Below are positions 53,304 through 61,633 of a stretch of DNA of 64,000 nt, piece by piece. The position numbers were made by a program, and so were the translations under genes. The notes beneath the pieces are model-generated. The model had not been told where the DNA came from, ran no database searches, and worked only from the letters and a program-made list of their open reading frames with translations. How positions within the stretch are numbered: position 1 is the stretch's first letter; every line of letters begins with the position of its first letter. The DNA is from Cytophagaceae bacterium. GTDB taxonomy: Bacteria > Bacteroidota > Bacteroidia > Cytophagales > JAIYAX01. The DNA lies in assembly GCA_027488815.1 (NCBI GenBank), contig JAIYAX010000012.1, positions 467,379-531,378 on the forward strand, written 5' to 3'.

Positions 53304-54090
53304 TCGTACTTACTTTTCTAAATTTCCATTTAAAATACTGCCTTACAAAAAATCGATAAAGCGGAAGATGATCGAGAGCATGTAGTAGTAGATTTGAGCT
53401 TAAAAGAAAATTTGTATTGGTTGTTTGAATATAGCGAGGTCTCATGAAATAATTGTACTTCGATATCAAGTCTACTTTTATTTTTCTAAAGGATTTATTC
53501 ACATTTCCCTTCGATTTATGAATAAGATTGAAATCCACAACCCATGAAGAATAGCCAAGCAAACTGGCGATCAGACATAAGTCAGTTCCATATAAATGGA
53601 ATCCACTCAGATCACGAGACACTGATAAGTTAGCACTTCTTTTAATAACAATAAAGCTTTCATCTACAGTCTGCACTCTGGAAGGAACCGTTCCCCTGAT
53701 AGCATATTCGTTTCCAGGTTCTGTTACTCTATAGATAATATTTTTAATTCCTAAAGCTCCGGCATTTGAAATTACAGCCCAATTGGAGTCTTTTTTTTCT
53801 ATCTCATCAATTAATGTCTCTAATTTAGCTCTATTGTCAAAGCTTAGAAGGATATCCTGGTGACAAAAAATTATGTAGGTTCCTTTTGCATCTATCAGAA
53901 AACGATTTAATCCAGAGTAGCCATCAAATGTATTGTCTTGAGTATTGTCAATAAATAGATACTCACATTGTTCAGCATTAAATCCAGCATTCTGAAATGA
54001 TGATTTCATTTCAATATACTCATCCATTCTTGTAACCAATGTGCAAATGGAATAGTTGTACTGATCGATCTGATCACCAATTTTAATCAT
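53275..54090 (-). CDS. GT2-like glycosyltransferase
   Basis: A 271-residue protein with YSICTLVTRMDEYIEMKSSF (13-32), YLFIDNTQDNTFDGYSGLNR and YIIFCHQDILLSF (about 72-84, with HQD in place of DXD), a pattern of the glycosyltransferase families that act on surface glycans in Bacteroidota. DLCLIASLLGYSSWVVDFNL is the later conserved block. No transmembrane helix. Two candidate -7 boxes lie 80-105 bases upstream. First gene of the minus-strand run; probably adds one sugar of a repeat unit. Confidence 0.75.
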   Translation of the reverse strand: MIKIGDQIDQYNYSICTLVTRMDEYIEMKSSFQNAGFNAEQCEYLFIDNTQDNTFDGYSGLNRFLIDAKGTYIIFCHQDILLSFDNRAKLETLIDEIEKKDSNWAVISNAGALGIKNIIYRVTEPGNEYAIRGTVPSRVQTVDESFIVIKRSANLSVSRDLSGFHLYGTDLCLIASLLGYSSWVVDFNLIHKSKGNVNKSFRKIKVDLISKYNYFMRPRYIQTTNTNFLLSSNLLLHALDHLPLYRFFVRQYFKWKFRKVSTNETRTIIGK

Positions 54091-54463
54091 ATAGAAATGT
54101 TATATATGAAACACATAACAATGAATAAGGTGTTAAAACCGTATGATTGAGTAATTATTCCGTTAGTTTCAAAACTACTTTCAACTCGCAAAATTACCTT
54201 TTTCTTAAGAATTTCAATAGCCTATATTTTCATAAGTTGTTTGCAAACCATATCTTAATGGGTTGTTGTTAAAGTATTTATGAAAATCCAAACATCAATA
54301 TTTGCCTATTTCCCGATACTTTAAGTCACTAATTAAACTGATGTGATTTGGGATAGCAAGTCAGCATTTAGCTTGGTTCCATAAGTATTTGTAAAGAATC
54401 TTGCTGCTACTAAGAGTTTTGCATGATTTTCGATAGTCACTGACCGTTTACTCAAAGAGAAAC
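54091..54463. other. 373-base AT-rich intergenic region
   Basis: No reading frame of note and no RNA gene that I recognise. It separates the glycan island from the DUF3817 gene. Two exact -7 matches are present on the minus strand toward the island: TAGTTTTG (54170-54177) and TAATTTTG (54189-54196), 12 bases apart and 80 and 99 bases before the start at 54090. Confidence 0.5.
54170..54196 (-). promoter_or_regulatory. Two candidate -7 boxes for the minus-strand glycan genes
   Basis: TAGTTTTG (54170-54177) and TAATTTTG (54189-54196) are both exact TAnnTTTG matches on the minus strand. Either could drive the run 54090 to 50110. In AT-rich DNA chance matches are more likely, so confidence is modest. 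Confidence 0.4.
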
Positions 54464-54754
54464 ATGACCCAACAAAGAAAATCATTGAATTGGTTTAAAA
54501 TTACAGCATTTGCAGAGGGGGTTTCATTCATCCTTTTGCTTTTCATTGCCATGCCATTAAAGTATCTTTTTGCTTACCCACTTGCAGTCACCTGGGTAGG
54601 TTGGGCTCATGGAGTATTGTTTACAGCTTATTTGGTTTTGCTATTGCAGGTCTGGATAGTTGAAAACTGGACCTTTGGGAAAGTTGTTTTAGCTTTTGTA
54701 GCCGGGCTTATACCATTTGGTCCTTTTTGGTTTGAAAGAAAATACCTGCAATAG
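54464..54754 (+). CDS. DUF3817 small membrane protein
   Basis: A 96-residue protein with three hydrophobic helices (about 10-32, 41-66, 71-90). The pattern FKITAFAEGVSFILLLFIAM (11-30), with HGVLFTAYLVLL and the closing GLIPFGPFWFERKY, is characteristic of DUF3817 proteins, found widely in bacteria with unknown role. It is convergent with the ABC exporter gene six bases away. A -7-like box was not found upstream. Probably an inner-membrane protein. Confidence 0.9.
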   Translation: MTQQRKSLNWFKITAFAEGVSFILLLFIAMPLKYLFAYPLAVTWVGWAHGVLFTAYLVLLLQVWIVENWTFGKVVLAFVAGLIPFGPFWFERKYLQ

Positions 54755-54760
54755 AGCTGT

Positions 54761-56611
54761 TTAGACATCTGACTGATCTTCAATTCTCTGCATTTCCTTT
54801 AGCTTTCGGTAGACACCTCCCGTGATTTTGATCAATTCATCGTGGGTACCCCTCTCCACGATCTCCCCTTTGCTCACCACAATTATTAGATCGGCTGATT
54901 GAATGGTGCTTAACCTATGAGCAATAACCAGAGAGGTTCGGTTTTGCATCAATTTATTCAGCGCATCCTGCACAAGCTTTTCAGATTCAGTATCAAGTGC
55001 TGATGTTGCTTCATCTAGCAATAGAATAGGTGGGTTTTTTAGAACTGCCCTTGCAATTGATATGCGTTGTTTTTGCCCACCACTCAATTTTACTCCTCTA
55101 TCACCGATTATAGTGTCATAGCCATGTTCCGATGCACTGATGAAGTCATGTGCATTGGCAACCTTGGCTGCCTGAATCACCTGCTCTTTGCTGGCATTTG
55201 GCATACCAAAGGAAATGTTGTTGAAAATGCTATCATTAAACAAAATCGCCTCCTGATTCACAATACCCATCAAACCCCTCAAAGAGTGTACTTTGCAATC
55301 TCGCAGATCGACACCGTCTATGAGGATGCCTCCTTTCTGAGGGTCATAAAAGCGAGGAATTAAGTCTGAAATAGTGGATTTCCCACCTCCTGAAGGCCCT
55401 ACTAAGGCGATAGTTTTACCCTTGTACAATTCAAAACTAACGTCCTTTAGAACCGCTACACTGCCATAACTAAAGTGCACATTCTCAAATCGGATGCTTT
55501 CGTTAAAGTCTTTCAGCTCTGTAGCATTCGATTTGTCTTTTATCACATTTGGTGTGTCAATCAATTCAAATACACGTGTTCCTGAAGCCAAACCATGTTG
55601 AATAGCTCCCCATGAGCCTGAAAGTGACTTTATGGGTCTTGACGCTTGAGAAAAAATGGCGATATAGGTGATGAACTCATTGGCAGTTAGTTCGCTACTT
55701 TCGGATAACACCAAAGAACCACCATAAAGGACGATAATGCTCACAAGTATTACTCCTAAAAACTCTGACACCGGAGGGGCCAACTCTTGTCGACGAGCAA
55801 TAGATTTAAGTATTTCAGTGTATTTAGTGTTTTCTTTCAAAAACTTATCCTGAGCATCTTTTTCAGCTCTAAATGCTTTGATCACTCGCATACCTCCCAA
55901 GGTTTCGTCGAGGTAGCTGATCATTATGCCAAAAGAGCCCTGTGCATTGTTTGCCTTTAGCCTTATGCTTCGCACAATCCTTCCTATGATCAATCCTGAA
56001 ACTGGGATTACGATTATAGTGAAAAAAGTGAGTTGAACCGACATGTAAAATAATACAATGAAGTATCCGATGATTTCCGCCGGGGCTTTGAAGAATACCC
56101 CCAAAGTACTGGTGATACTGGTTTGAATGACCTCAACATCCTGGGTGATCTTGCCCATAATGCTTCCTTTCCGTTCGTTTGAAAAGTAACCTAGATCTAA
56201 ATGGAGAACTTTATTATACACCGCCTGACGAAGATTAAGCAATGTATGATACTTGAAATTTTCCATTATTCTGGAGCTCAGATACCTGAATAGATTAGTC
56301 AGGAAAACAGAAATGATGAGTATCACAATCACAAACTGTAAGGCCCCCATTCGACCATAGCTGTCCATGATCCTATAAAAGTGATAGTTGAACAGGTCCA
56401 GAACATAGCCGGCACTTAGGTTGAACTCAGGAATTTGAGTGTAATCCTTGGCCTTATCAGCTCCCTCAAGAAAGAGCACATTGAGCACCGGAATGATCAT
56501 GGCAAAGTTGATCAAGCCAAACACTATAGAAAGTAGAGTAACGATGACATACGGTATCGTATACCTGCTAATAGGTCTGGCATAAGCCAACATCCGGAAA
56601 TAGAGTTTCAT
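54761..56611 (-). CDS. MsbA-like ABC transporter (fused permease and ATPase)
   Basis: A 616-residue half-transporter that works as a dimer. Six helices occupy about 15-340, with a coupling-type region (LDETLGGMRVIKAFRAEKDA). The ATPase half has Walker A GPSGGGKST (about 401-409), signature LSGGQKQR (about 508-515) and Walker B ILLLDEATSALD (about 526-537). Closest in pattern to MsbA and lipid A/glycolipid flippases, which fits the flanking glycan genes, but multidrug exporters share the layout. A TAnnTTTG box lies 40 bases upstream. Confidence 0.93.
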   Translation of the reverse strand: MKLYFRMLAYARPISRYTIPYVIVTLLSIVFGLINFAMIIPVLNVLFLEGADKAKDYTQIPEFNLSAGYVLDLFNYHFYRIMDSYGRMGALQFVIVILIISVFLTNLFRYLSSRIMENFKYHTLLNLRQAVYNKVLHLDLGYFSNERKGSIMGKITQDVEVIQTSITSTLGVFFKAPAEIIGYFIVLFYMSVQLTFFTIIVIPVSGLIIGRIVRSIRLKANNAQGSFGIMISYLDETLGGMRVIKAFRAEKDAQDKFLKENTKYTEILKSIARRQELAPPVSEFLGVILVSIIVLYGGSLVLSESSELTANEFITYIAIFSQASRPIKSLSGSWGAIQHGLASGTRVFELIDTPNVIKDKSNATELKDFNESIRFENVHFSYGSVAVLKDVSFELYKGKTIALVGPSGGGKSTISDLIPRFYDPQKGGILIDGVDLRDCKVHSLRGLMGIVNQEAILFNDSIFNNISFGMPNASKEQVIQAAKVANAHDFISASEHGYDTIIGDRGVKLSGGQKQRISIARAVLKNPPILLLDEATSALDTESEKLVQDALNKLMQNRTSLVIAHRLSTIQSADLIIVVSKGEIVERGTHDELIKITGGVYRKLKEMQRIEDQSDV

Positions 56612-56651
56612 AAAATAGGGAGAGGGTATAAACCGAATTGCATGAGGCCTG

Positions 56652-56659
56652 CAAAAATA
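56652..56659 (-). promoter_or_regulatory. Candidate -7 box of the ABC exporter
   Basis: The minus strand reads TATTTTTG followed by CAGG, an exact match, 40 bases before the ABC exporter ATG. Confidence 0.55.
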
Positions 56660-56682
56660 GAACTAATTCTGCGCCAGCAGGA

Positions 56683-57675
56683 TTAAAAACGTTCAATCAG
56701 GGAGCTGTTAATCTCTGATTTCAGTTCTTTGACAACATCTTGCAGGTATTTTTCCGGCTTCTTTTGTGCCTTCTGCAATGCCAGAAAGTCTTCTCTTGAT
56801 TGCTGAGCCAGATTCTGAAGCTCAAAATAGGCATTTATCCCATCCTTTTTTGCTGAGGAGGGCATTAGTGATTGGATCATCTGTGTAAAACGCATCTTCA
56901 CTTTCCAAGACCATAGCCCCTTTTGTGAATGATGGATATGGTGGAAAAATGCCCTGTTTCTGACCGATACTTTTTCGATTTCTCTTTTTTTGTGGTAGTG
57001 CCCAATTGTGGTCGATGCAGGGTGACGACAGATTGAGTCCGGTTCGTAATAGCATTTCCAACCCATGCGCCAGGCCCTGAGCCCCAGATCTGCATCCTCC
57101 ATGTAAAAGGGACTGAACAAAACATCAAATCCACCTAAGAGCTGCAATTTTTCACGATGAACAAGCGCATTTGCACCGGAGAGAAAAAGGCTGGGCCACC
57201 ATTGCGATTTGGCCGAAGCTTTAGCCGGACTGTAGTTAATGGTAGTATAAAGTTTTGAACCTTTGAGCATTGGGTATTTTGCTCCATCTTGAATTTGAGC
57301 ATCTTCCAAACCAATTATTTTCCCCATCACTCCAAAGGTGCTCTCTTGCTCAAAATACTTGAACATAGGAATGAAAAAATCAGGGAACAGTGCCACATCA
57401 GAGTTGAGCAGGAAAACCAATTCGTAAGTCGCTTTGGCAATCCCCTTGTTAATTGTTGATGAGAACCCTTCGTTTTTTGAACTTTGAAGACATTTAACAT
57501 AGGGGTACTCTTTCAGTAAAAAAGCAATGGAATCATCAGTTGAGCAATCGTCACTGATGATGATTTCAAACCGATCAGTGCTCAGCTGTAATGCTTCCAG
57601 AAGCAATGGGAGATTTTTTCCAAGCAAATGAACCCCATTGTAATTGGGGATGACAACAGAAATACTTTTGTTCAT
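56683..57675 (-). CDS. GT2 glycosyltransferase
   Basis: From the ATG at 57675 it has 330 residues; a longer reading from 57720 would overlap the upstream gene and adds only a basic tail. KSISVVIPNYNGVHLLGKNL (3-22), IISDDCSTDDS, FLLNSDVALFPDF (about 87-99, metal site) and FYMEDADLGLRAWR (about 190-203) are the standard GT2 blocks, similar to rhamnosyl- or galactofuranosyltransferases. It follows the GT2-GT9 gene after 13 bases and is probably cotranscribed. Acceptor unknown. Confidence 0.92.
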   Translation of the reverse strand: MNKSISVVIPNYNGVHLLGKNLPLLLEALQLSTDRFEIIISDDCSTDDSIAFLLKEYPYVKCLQSSKNEGFSSTINKGIAKATYELVFLLNSDVALFPDFFIPMFKYFEQESTFGVMGKIIGLEDAQIQDGAKYPMLKGSKLYTTINYSPAKASAKSQWWPSLFLSGANALVHREKLQLLGGFDVLFSPFYMEDADLGLRAWRMGWKCYYEPDSICRHPASTTIGHYHKKREIEKVSVRNRAFFHHIHHSQKGLWSWKVKMRFTQMIQSLMPSSAKKDGINAYFELQNLAQQSREDFLALQKAQKKPEKYLQDVVKELKSEINSSLIERF

Positions 57676-57688
57676 GGGCCTTGCAGTT

Positions 57689-59491
57689 CTACCATTTTTC
57701 AATGATCGCCTGTACTTCATTTACCTCAATTGCTTCGATGCAGGCACAAGGGCCTCCCTTTCTACAATCATTACAGTTTTTTCGCAGGGTAATATACCTT
57801 GCTTTGGGTCCCAGAGGAGCCCAGCGCCCGGCATGAATAGGATGCATGGGCGGATATAATCCAAGAGCTGGCTTTCCCAGAGCAGAAGCCATATGCAATG
57901 GGCCTGTACTGCAAGCCAGCAGCCCATCGGCTTTTGAGATAAAACTCAAAAACTGAGCTAAACTCATGCTTCCGGTAAGGTCTTTCACATGGGAAGGTGC
58001 TTTTCCCCAAAAACCAGAATTTCGGATAAGATCGCCTTCTTCTTTTGTGCCGGTTATCAATATTAAAAATTTATCAGCCGGAAGTCGGGAGCAAAGCAGA
58101 GCATAATGGCTAAGTGGCCATTCTCTTGCACTACCTCTTGACTTGGGATGGCAAATAAGCTTAAACCTGCTATCCAGCAGAAGCTCATTGAGATCAGAAG
58201 GTAAGTTTTCCTTGGGCTCTAGTTGGTACATTCTGCCCATTGCCGGAAGGCTTAAACCATCGTGAATACCTAATGGGTGAAGCAGGTTTAGGTTGAGCTG
58301 AGCCTCATGCAAGTCCGAGTTTTTTCTTGTGAACCAGATGTTGCGATTACCATATATTAAATGAAACCATCTGCGGGAAGTGCCTACTCGGAGTGGAATA
58401 CCAGCCTCAAAGGCCAGCTTTGAGAGGCTTCGGTCTGGAAACGCAAACAAAATAGCCTCCGCTCCAGTGGCTGATAATTTCTTTTTGCCTTCCATGAGAT
58501 CCTCAACCGCAATAAAGCTGTCTACAGAGGGAAAGGCATCAATAATTGACTCGGTATACCTCTTCCCTAAAAAGATGACTTTTGTTCCTGGTATATGTTT
58601 TTTAATCAAAACAACGAGGGGAAGAGTCAGAATTACATCTCCTATGTTATCTGTTCGGCTCACGATGATGGCTTTGCCTTTCAGTCGCTCACGCAGTAAG
58701 CTTCTCCTATCTTCCTGCAAGAGGTAATAGTAGTGGCTGTACTTGATGTAATTGGCATAGCTACTCCCAAGGCTCATCATCAGACCATGCTTTCGATCCA
58801 GAATTCCACCATTGAGAAAGTAGTATTTGAAAAAAGTAAATATTGGGCTTAGCACCAGCCTCCATTTTCCCATCAATTTTCTTTTTCGCAACAGTTCCAG
58901 GCCTCCATATCGACCGTAGGTGTTCATTTTGTTAAAGAACTGATCAAGGGATCGAAAACTGTAATGATTCAAAGAAAACTGTAGCCTGCCTAGTCGTTTC
59001 TTATCTGTGATATGCAATCCCTCGTGCAGGATCTTGTTGTTAAAATCTACTTTGTCCTTGTTGAAAAGGCGGGCAGTTCGAGAAGGGTACAGGGTTGATG
59101 AAGGACTACCCAGAAAATAGGTCTTTCGACAAACTTCAAAAGCATCAAATAAACTAAACTGATTGCCAGGAAGACTTAAAATCTCATGCTGTAAGTCATA
59201 AGTCACTTCTTCATCAGCATCGAGCCAAAGAACCCACTTGTGCCTGGTGAAGGAAACCGCCACCCGCTTGTTAGCTGAATAGCCTTCCCACTCATGATCG
59301 ATCAGTTTCACATTGGCAAAGCCCATAGCTAACTCCCTTGTGCGGTCTGTTGACCCACAATCCACCACAATGACCTCTGCAACCCAATAAAGTGAAGATA
59401 GACAGCGGCCAATATTAGCTTCTTCGTCTTTGGTAATGACAATAGCCGAGATAGGAACTGCGCCCTGACGGAAAAAATTCGCTTCAGACAT
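57689..59491 (-). CDS. GT2-GT9 fusion: WaaE-like glycosyltransferase joined to heptosyltransferase-like domain
   Basis: A 600-residue fusion. Residues about 15-260 are a GT2 domain of the WaaE/KdtX type: ISAIVITKDEEANIGRCLSS (15-34), VVDCGSTDRTREL and WVLWLDADEEVTYDL (metal site). Residues about 278-600 are a GT9 domain, as in ADP-heptose:LPS heptosyltransferases: SRTDNIGDVILTLPLVVLIK (281-300), HPKSRGSAREWPLSHY (about 453-468) and ACSTGPLHMASALGKPALGL (about 536-555). The very end has four clustered Cys (CNDCRKGGPCAC). Joining an inner-core sugar transferase to a heptosyltransferase-like enzyme would let one protein add two successive core sugars. A TAnnTTTG box sits seven bases upstream. 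Confidence 0.92.
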   Translation of the reverse strand: MSEANFFRQGAVPISAIVITKDEEANIGRCLSSLYWVAEVIVVDCGSTDRTRELAMGFANVKLIDHEWEGYSANKRVAVSFTRHKWVLWLDADEEVTYDLQHEILSLPGNQFSLFDAFEVCRKTYFLGSPSSTLYPSRTARLFNKDKVDFNNKILHEGLHITDKKRLGRLQFSLNHYSFRSLDQFFNKMNTYGRYGGLELLRKRKLMGKWRLVLSPIFTFFKYYFLNGGILDRKHGLMMSLGSSYANYIKYSHYYYLLQEDRRSLLRERLKGKAIIVSRTDNIGDVILTLPLVVLIKKHIPGTKVIFLGKRYTESIIDAFPSVDSFIAVEDLMEGKKKLSATGAEAILFAFPDRSLSKLAFEAGIPLRVGTSRRWFHLIYGNRNIWFTRKNSDLHEAQLNLNLLHPLGIHDGLSLPAMGRMYQLEPKENLPSDLNELLLDSRFKLICHPKSRGSAREWPLSHYALLCSRLPADKFLILITGTKEEGDLIRNSGFWGKAPSHVKDLTGSMSLAQFLSFISKADGLLACSTGPLHMASALGKPALGLYPPMHPIHAGRWAPLGPKARYITLRKNCNDCRKGGPCACIEAIEVNEVQAIIEKW

Positions 59492-59498
59492 GCAGGTT

Positions 59499-59506
59499 CA
59501 AACCTA
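59499..59506 (-). promoter_or_regulatory. Candidate -7 box of the GT2-GT9 gene
   Basis: The minus strand reads TAGGTTTG, an exact match, only seven bases before the ATG at 59491. It predicts a leaderless or nearly leaderless mRNA. Confidence 0.5.
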
Positions 59507-59531
59507 AGGGAAATCGGCTTTTACACAAAAT

Positions 59532-59864
59532 TCAAAGCTCTTTAGCCGGATCCCAGAATAGCATTTGCCAGTCCTTAACCTGGTCGTTTACCACGATTAC
59601 ACCCTCAGCTTCGAGCAACTGCTGCATAAGATCTGGAGGTGCAAAGTGCATTTTACCGGTCAATACCCCATTTCTGTTGAGCACTCTGTGGGCAGGTACA
59701 TCCGGCATCGAGTGGCTGGCATTCATGGCCCAACCCACCATTCTTGAGGATGACTTGGCACCAAGGTAAGCAGCAATAGCTCCGTAGCTGCTCAATCTTC
59801 CTCTTGGAATGAGCTTTACTACTTCATACACATCTTCAAAGAAATTTCCATTGTAATTCTTCAT
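59532..59864 (-). CDS. Alkyltransferase-like (ATL) DNA-repair protein
   Basis: A 110-residue protein with the fold of O6-alkylguanine-DNA alkyltransferase C-terminal domains. VKLIPRGRLSSYGAIAAYLG (16-35) holds the helix-turn-helix and Tyr, and RMVGWAM (41-47) the arginine finger. The active-site motif reads VPAHRV (56-61) with Ala58 in place of the reactive Cys of PCHRV. Such ATL proteins bind alkylated guanine without repairing it and hand it to nucleotide excision repair. The C-terminal third (LLEAEGVIVVNDQVKDWQML) is normal. Confidence 0.93.
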   Translation of the reverse strand: MKNYNGNFFEDVYEVVKLIPRGRLSSYGAIAAYLGAKSSSRMVGWAMNASHSMPDVPAHRVLNRNGVLTGKMHFAPPDLMQQLLEAEGVIVVNDQVKDWQMLFWDPAKEL

Positions 59865-59923
59865 GCCTGCCTAAATTGGGAACAAATGATCATATGCCAA
59901 TAGCGCTGAGTTCTTTAAGGGTA

Positions 59924-60100
59924 ATGCACCGATACCGATTGATTAATTTCGGAGAGAAAACGGATTTTGAAATCATAGACATGGGTGAAAATGGACGCAT
60001 CAAAGCAAAAAACCTGCTAACCCTGGAAGTTTTTCTACTTGAAGAACTCACCCGATACGGTAAAGGGAAAGATTTTGACTTAAGGGAGTTAAATGAATAA
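59924..60100 (+). CDS. Small cytosolic protein of unknown function
   Basis: A 58-residue protein from the ATG at 59924; ATG 59894 and TTG 59876 would add 10 or 16 residues, and the last would overlap the promoter space of the ATL gene. The sequence (HRYRLINFGEKTDFEIIDMG, then a helix-rich LLTLEVFLLEELTRYGKGKD) is acidic with a compact beta-then-helix pattern. No known domain; a conserved short protein is plausible but unproven. A strong terminator follows at once. Confidence 0.5.
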   Translation: MHRYRLINFGEKTDFEIIDMGENGRIKAKNLLTLEVFLLEELTRYGKGKDFDLRELNE

Positions 60101-60104
60101 AAAG

Positions 60105-60130
60105 AAAAACCGACCATAAGCCGGTTTTTT
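60105..60130 (+). terminator. Rho-independent terminator
   Basis: AAAAACCG (60105-60112) pairs with CGGTTTTT (60122-60129) across a nine-base loop, ending in a T run on the plus strand. It follows the small gene by 4 bases and lies just beyond the tRNA on the opposite strand; read on the minus strand it also gives a T tract and may end the tRNA transcript. Confidence 0.75.
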
Positions 60131-60134
60131 CATG

Positions 60135-60219
60135 CAGAGGGAGAGGGATTCGAACCCCCGGAACCTCTCGGTTCAACGGTTTTCAAGACCGCCGCAATCG
60201 ACCGCTCTGCCATCCCTCT
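60135..60219 (-). tRNA. tRNA-Ser(TGA)
   Basis: On the minus strand an 85-base cloverleaf with long variable arm, typical of serine tRNA. The acceptor stem pairs AGAGGGA (60213-60219) with TCCCTCT (60136-60142), the anticodon stem GCGGT with ACCGT, and the loop CTTGAAA gives anticodon TGA (60183-60185), which reads UCA codons. GTTCGAATC is the T loop. Base 60135 gives a G discriminator. A -7 box lies 14 bases upstream. Confidence 0.97.
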
Positions 60220-60233
60220 TGGAAAGGCGGATG

Positions 60234-60241
60234 CAAAAATA
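60234..60241 (-). promoter_or_regulatory. Candidate -7 box of tRNA-Ser
   Basis: The minus strand reads TATTTTTG, an exact TAnnTTTG match, 14 bases before the 5' end of the tRNA. Confidence 0.6.
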
Positions 60242-60277
60242 GGTCTTTTTCTTTTTTGCAAAAAGCCTGACCGCAAT

Positions 60278-61225
60278 TTATGTTCCCCGTTTAAAGAAGT
60301 TCTTCTTGGAGTGCTGATAAGCCTTGCTTATGCTCATGTTGATTTCAAAACCGATGATGAGCAAAAGGGAAACGATGTAAAACCACAGCATGAGCCCAAT
60401 AAAGGCCGCCAATGAACCATATAGGCGATCATTGGCAAAAAAGTGATTGAGGTAGTAGGAGTATAGTCCTGAGGCAAGCAAACACAGGCAGGTTGCGATG
60501 ACTGCTCCCGGTGAAAGAAATTTCCACTGCCTGCGCACGGTAGGGGCAAAAAAATAAACAGAGGATATGCTTATGAAAAAGAGCAAAGCCACCAGGAGAT
60601 AGCGGAGAATAAGTACCAAAAAGCCTGTAATACCCGTTGTCAGAAAAGTATGTTCAGCAAGAAAGTCCAGAATGAGAGTTCCAAGCACCAATACAAAAAC
60701 GATCAACAGAAACACAACAGCCAACATGACAGTAAGCAAGGTTGCCGTCACCCGCACCTGCCACCAGTTTCGACTTTCAACTTCATGTGAGCGGTTATTA
60801 AAAGCCACCATCAAGCCAACCATGCCGCTGGTTGAGAAATACAAGGCCAGAAAAAAACCAAAGCTTAGTAAACCTCCTCTTTTTCGAGTGGCAATGTCTT
60901 GCAAGGTGGGGAACAAAGCATCATAAAACTGGCTGGGGATACTGCGCTCGATAAAGTCCAATACCTGTACGGATAGATTTTCTACCGGCACATACGGTAC
61001 CAGGGTAAAAAGAAAAATAGTGGCCGGAAACAAGGCAAGGGTGAATTTAAATGCTACTGAAGTAGCTTTGGTATCAATATCCTCACTTCTCAGGTGATGG
61101 AGAAGCAGCAAAACGGTTTCATGCATGGATACTTGTTTATCTCCATAGTGCATGCTCAGCAATTTACGGTTAACCCACCGGTACATGGAGGAGGCTCCTA
61201 AACGTTTGAGCATCTGGCTCATCAT
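60278..61225 (-). CDS. YihY/BrkB-family inner-membrane protein
   Basis: A 315-residue protein with six helices. HLRSEDIDTKATSVAFKFTL (44-63) leads into LALFPATIFLFTLVPYVP, and later GGLLSFGFFLALYFSTSGMVG (about 115-135) is the most conserved block of the BrkB-like family. Often called ribonuclease BN in error; no nuclease motif is present. Role unknown, possibly lipid or solute transport. Its start overlaps the thioesterase stop by four bases, so it is coupled to it. Confidence 0.92.
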   Translation of the reverse strand: MMSQMLKRLGASSMYRWVNRKLLSMHYGDKQVSMHETVLLLLHHLRSEDIDTKATSVAFKFTLALFPATIFLFTLVPYVPVENLSVQVLDFIERSIPSQFYDALFPTLQDIATRKRGGLLSFGFFLALYFSTSGMVGLMVAFNNRSHEVESRNWWQVRVTATLLTVMLAVVFLLIVFVLVLGTLILDFLAEHTFLTTGITGFLVLILRYLLVALLFFISISSVYFFAPTVRRQWKFLSPGAVIATCLCLLASGLYSYYLNHFFANDRLYGSLAAFIGLMLWFYIVSLLLIIGFEINMSISKAYQHSKKNFFKRGT

Positions 61226-61632
61226 GACTCCAAGGCAATTCGTGCTTTCTCGAGCAGATATTCCGGGGCCGTTCTGGGCTTTCCGCTTGCCATATCAACA
61301 AATACCAGAGTAGTCTCTCCTTTATGAATCAATTCACCTTTTTCATTCAGGATTTCATGAAAAAACTTCATTCGTATGTTGGGTAATTCAGGAACGAACG
61401 TTTTTATGGTCAGCACTTCATCATAGCGGGCAGGTCTGATGTATTTCATGAAGCACTCCAGCACGGGCATCATGACCCCGCCTTCTTCCATTCCCTTGTA
61501 GGTAAGTCCCAGCGATCGTAACCACTCCACACGGGCAACTTCAAAGTAAGTTGCATAATTGCCATAGTACACATAGCCCATTTTGTCCGTTTCGGCATAC
61601 CTTACCCTTATGCTGGTTTCATTGATGTACAT
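61222..61632 (-). CDS. YbgC-type acyl-CoA thioesterase (hotdog fold)
   Basis: A 136-residue single-hotdog protein. Asp16 in VRYAETDKMGYVYYGNY (10-26) is the catalytic residue of YbgC and 4-hydroxybenzoyl-CoA thioesterases. The central helix (TYFEVARVEWLRSLG) and final strand (KGETTLVFVDMASGKPR) complete the fold. It hydrolyses acyl-CoA or acyl-ACP; the true substrate is unknown. It is followed by the BrkB-like gene with a four-base overlap and begins one base after the mltG stop, so all three form one unit. Confidence 0.93.
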   Translation of the reverse strand: MYINETSIRVRYAETDKMGYVYYGNYATYFEVARVEWLRSLGLTYKGMEEGGVMMPVLECFMKYIRPARYDEVLTIKTFVPELPNIRMKFFHEILNEKGELIHKGETTLVFVDMASGKPRTAPEYLLEKARIALES

Positions 61633-61633
61633 C

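Noticed and set aside
45085..54090. A prophage or integrative element
   Set aside because: No integrase, phage structural, plasmid or transposase gene and no tRNA at the edges; content is entirely glycan enzymes.
54091..54463. Small RNA or riboswitch in the largest gap
   Set aside because: No recognised conserved fold or terminator hairpin; only AT-rich DNA with two -7-like boxes.
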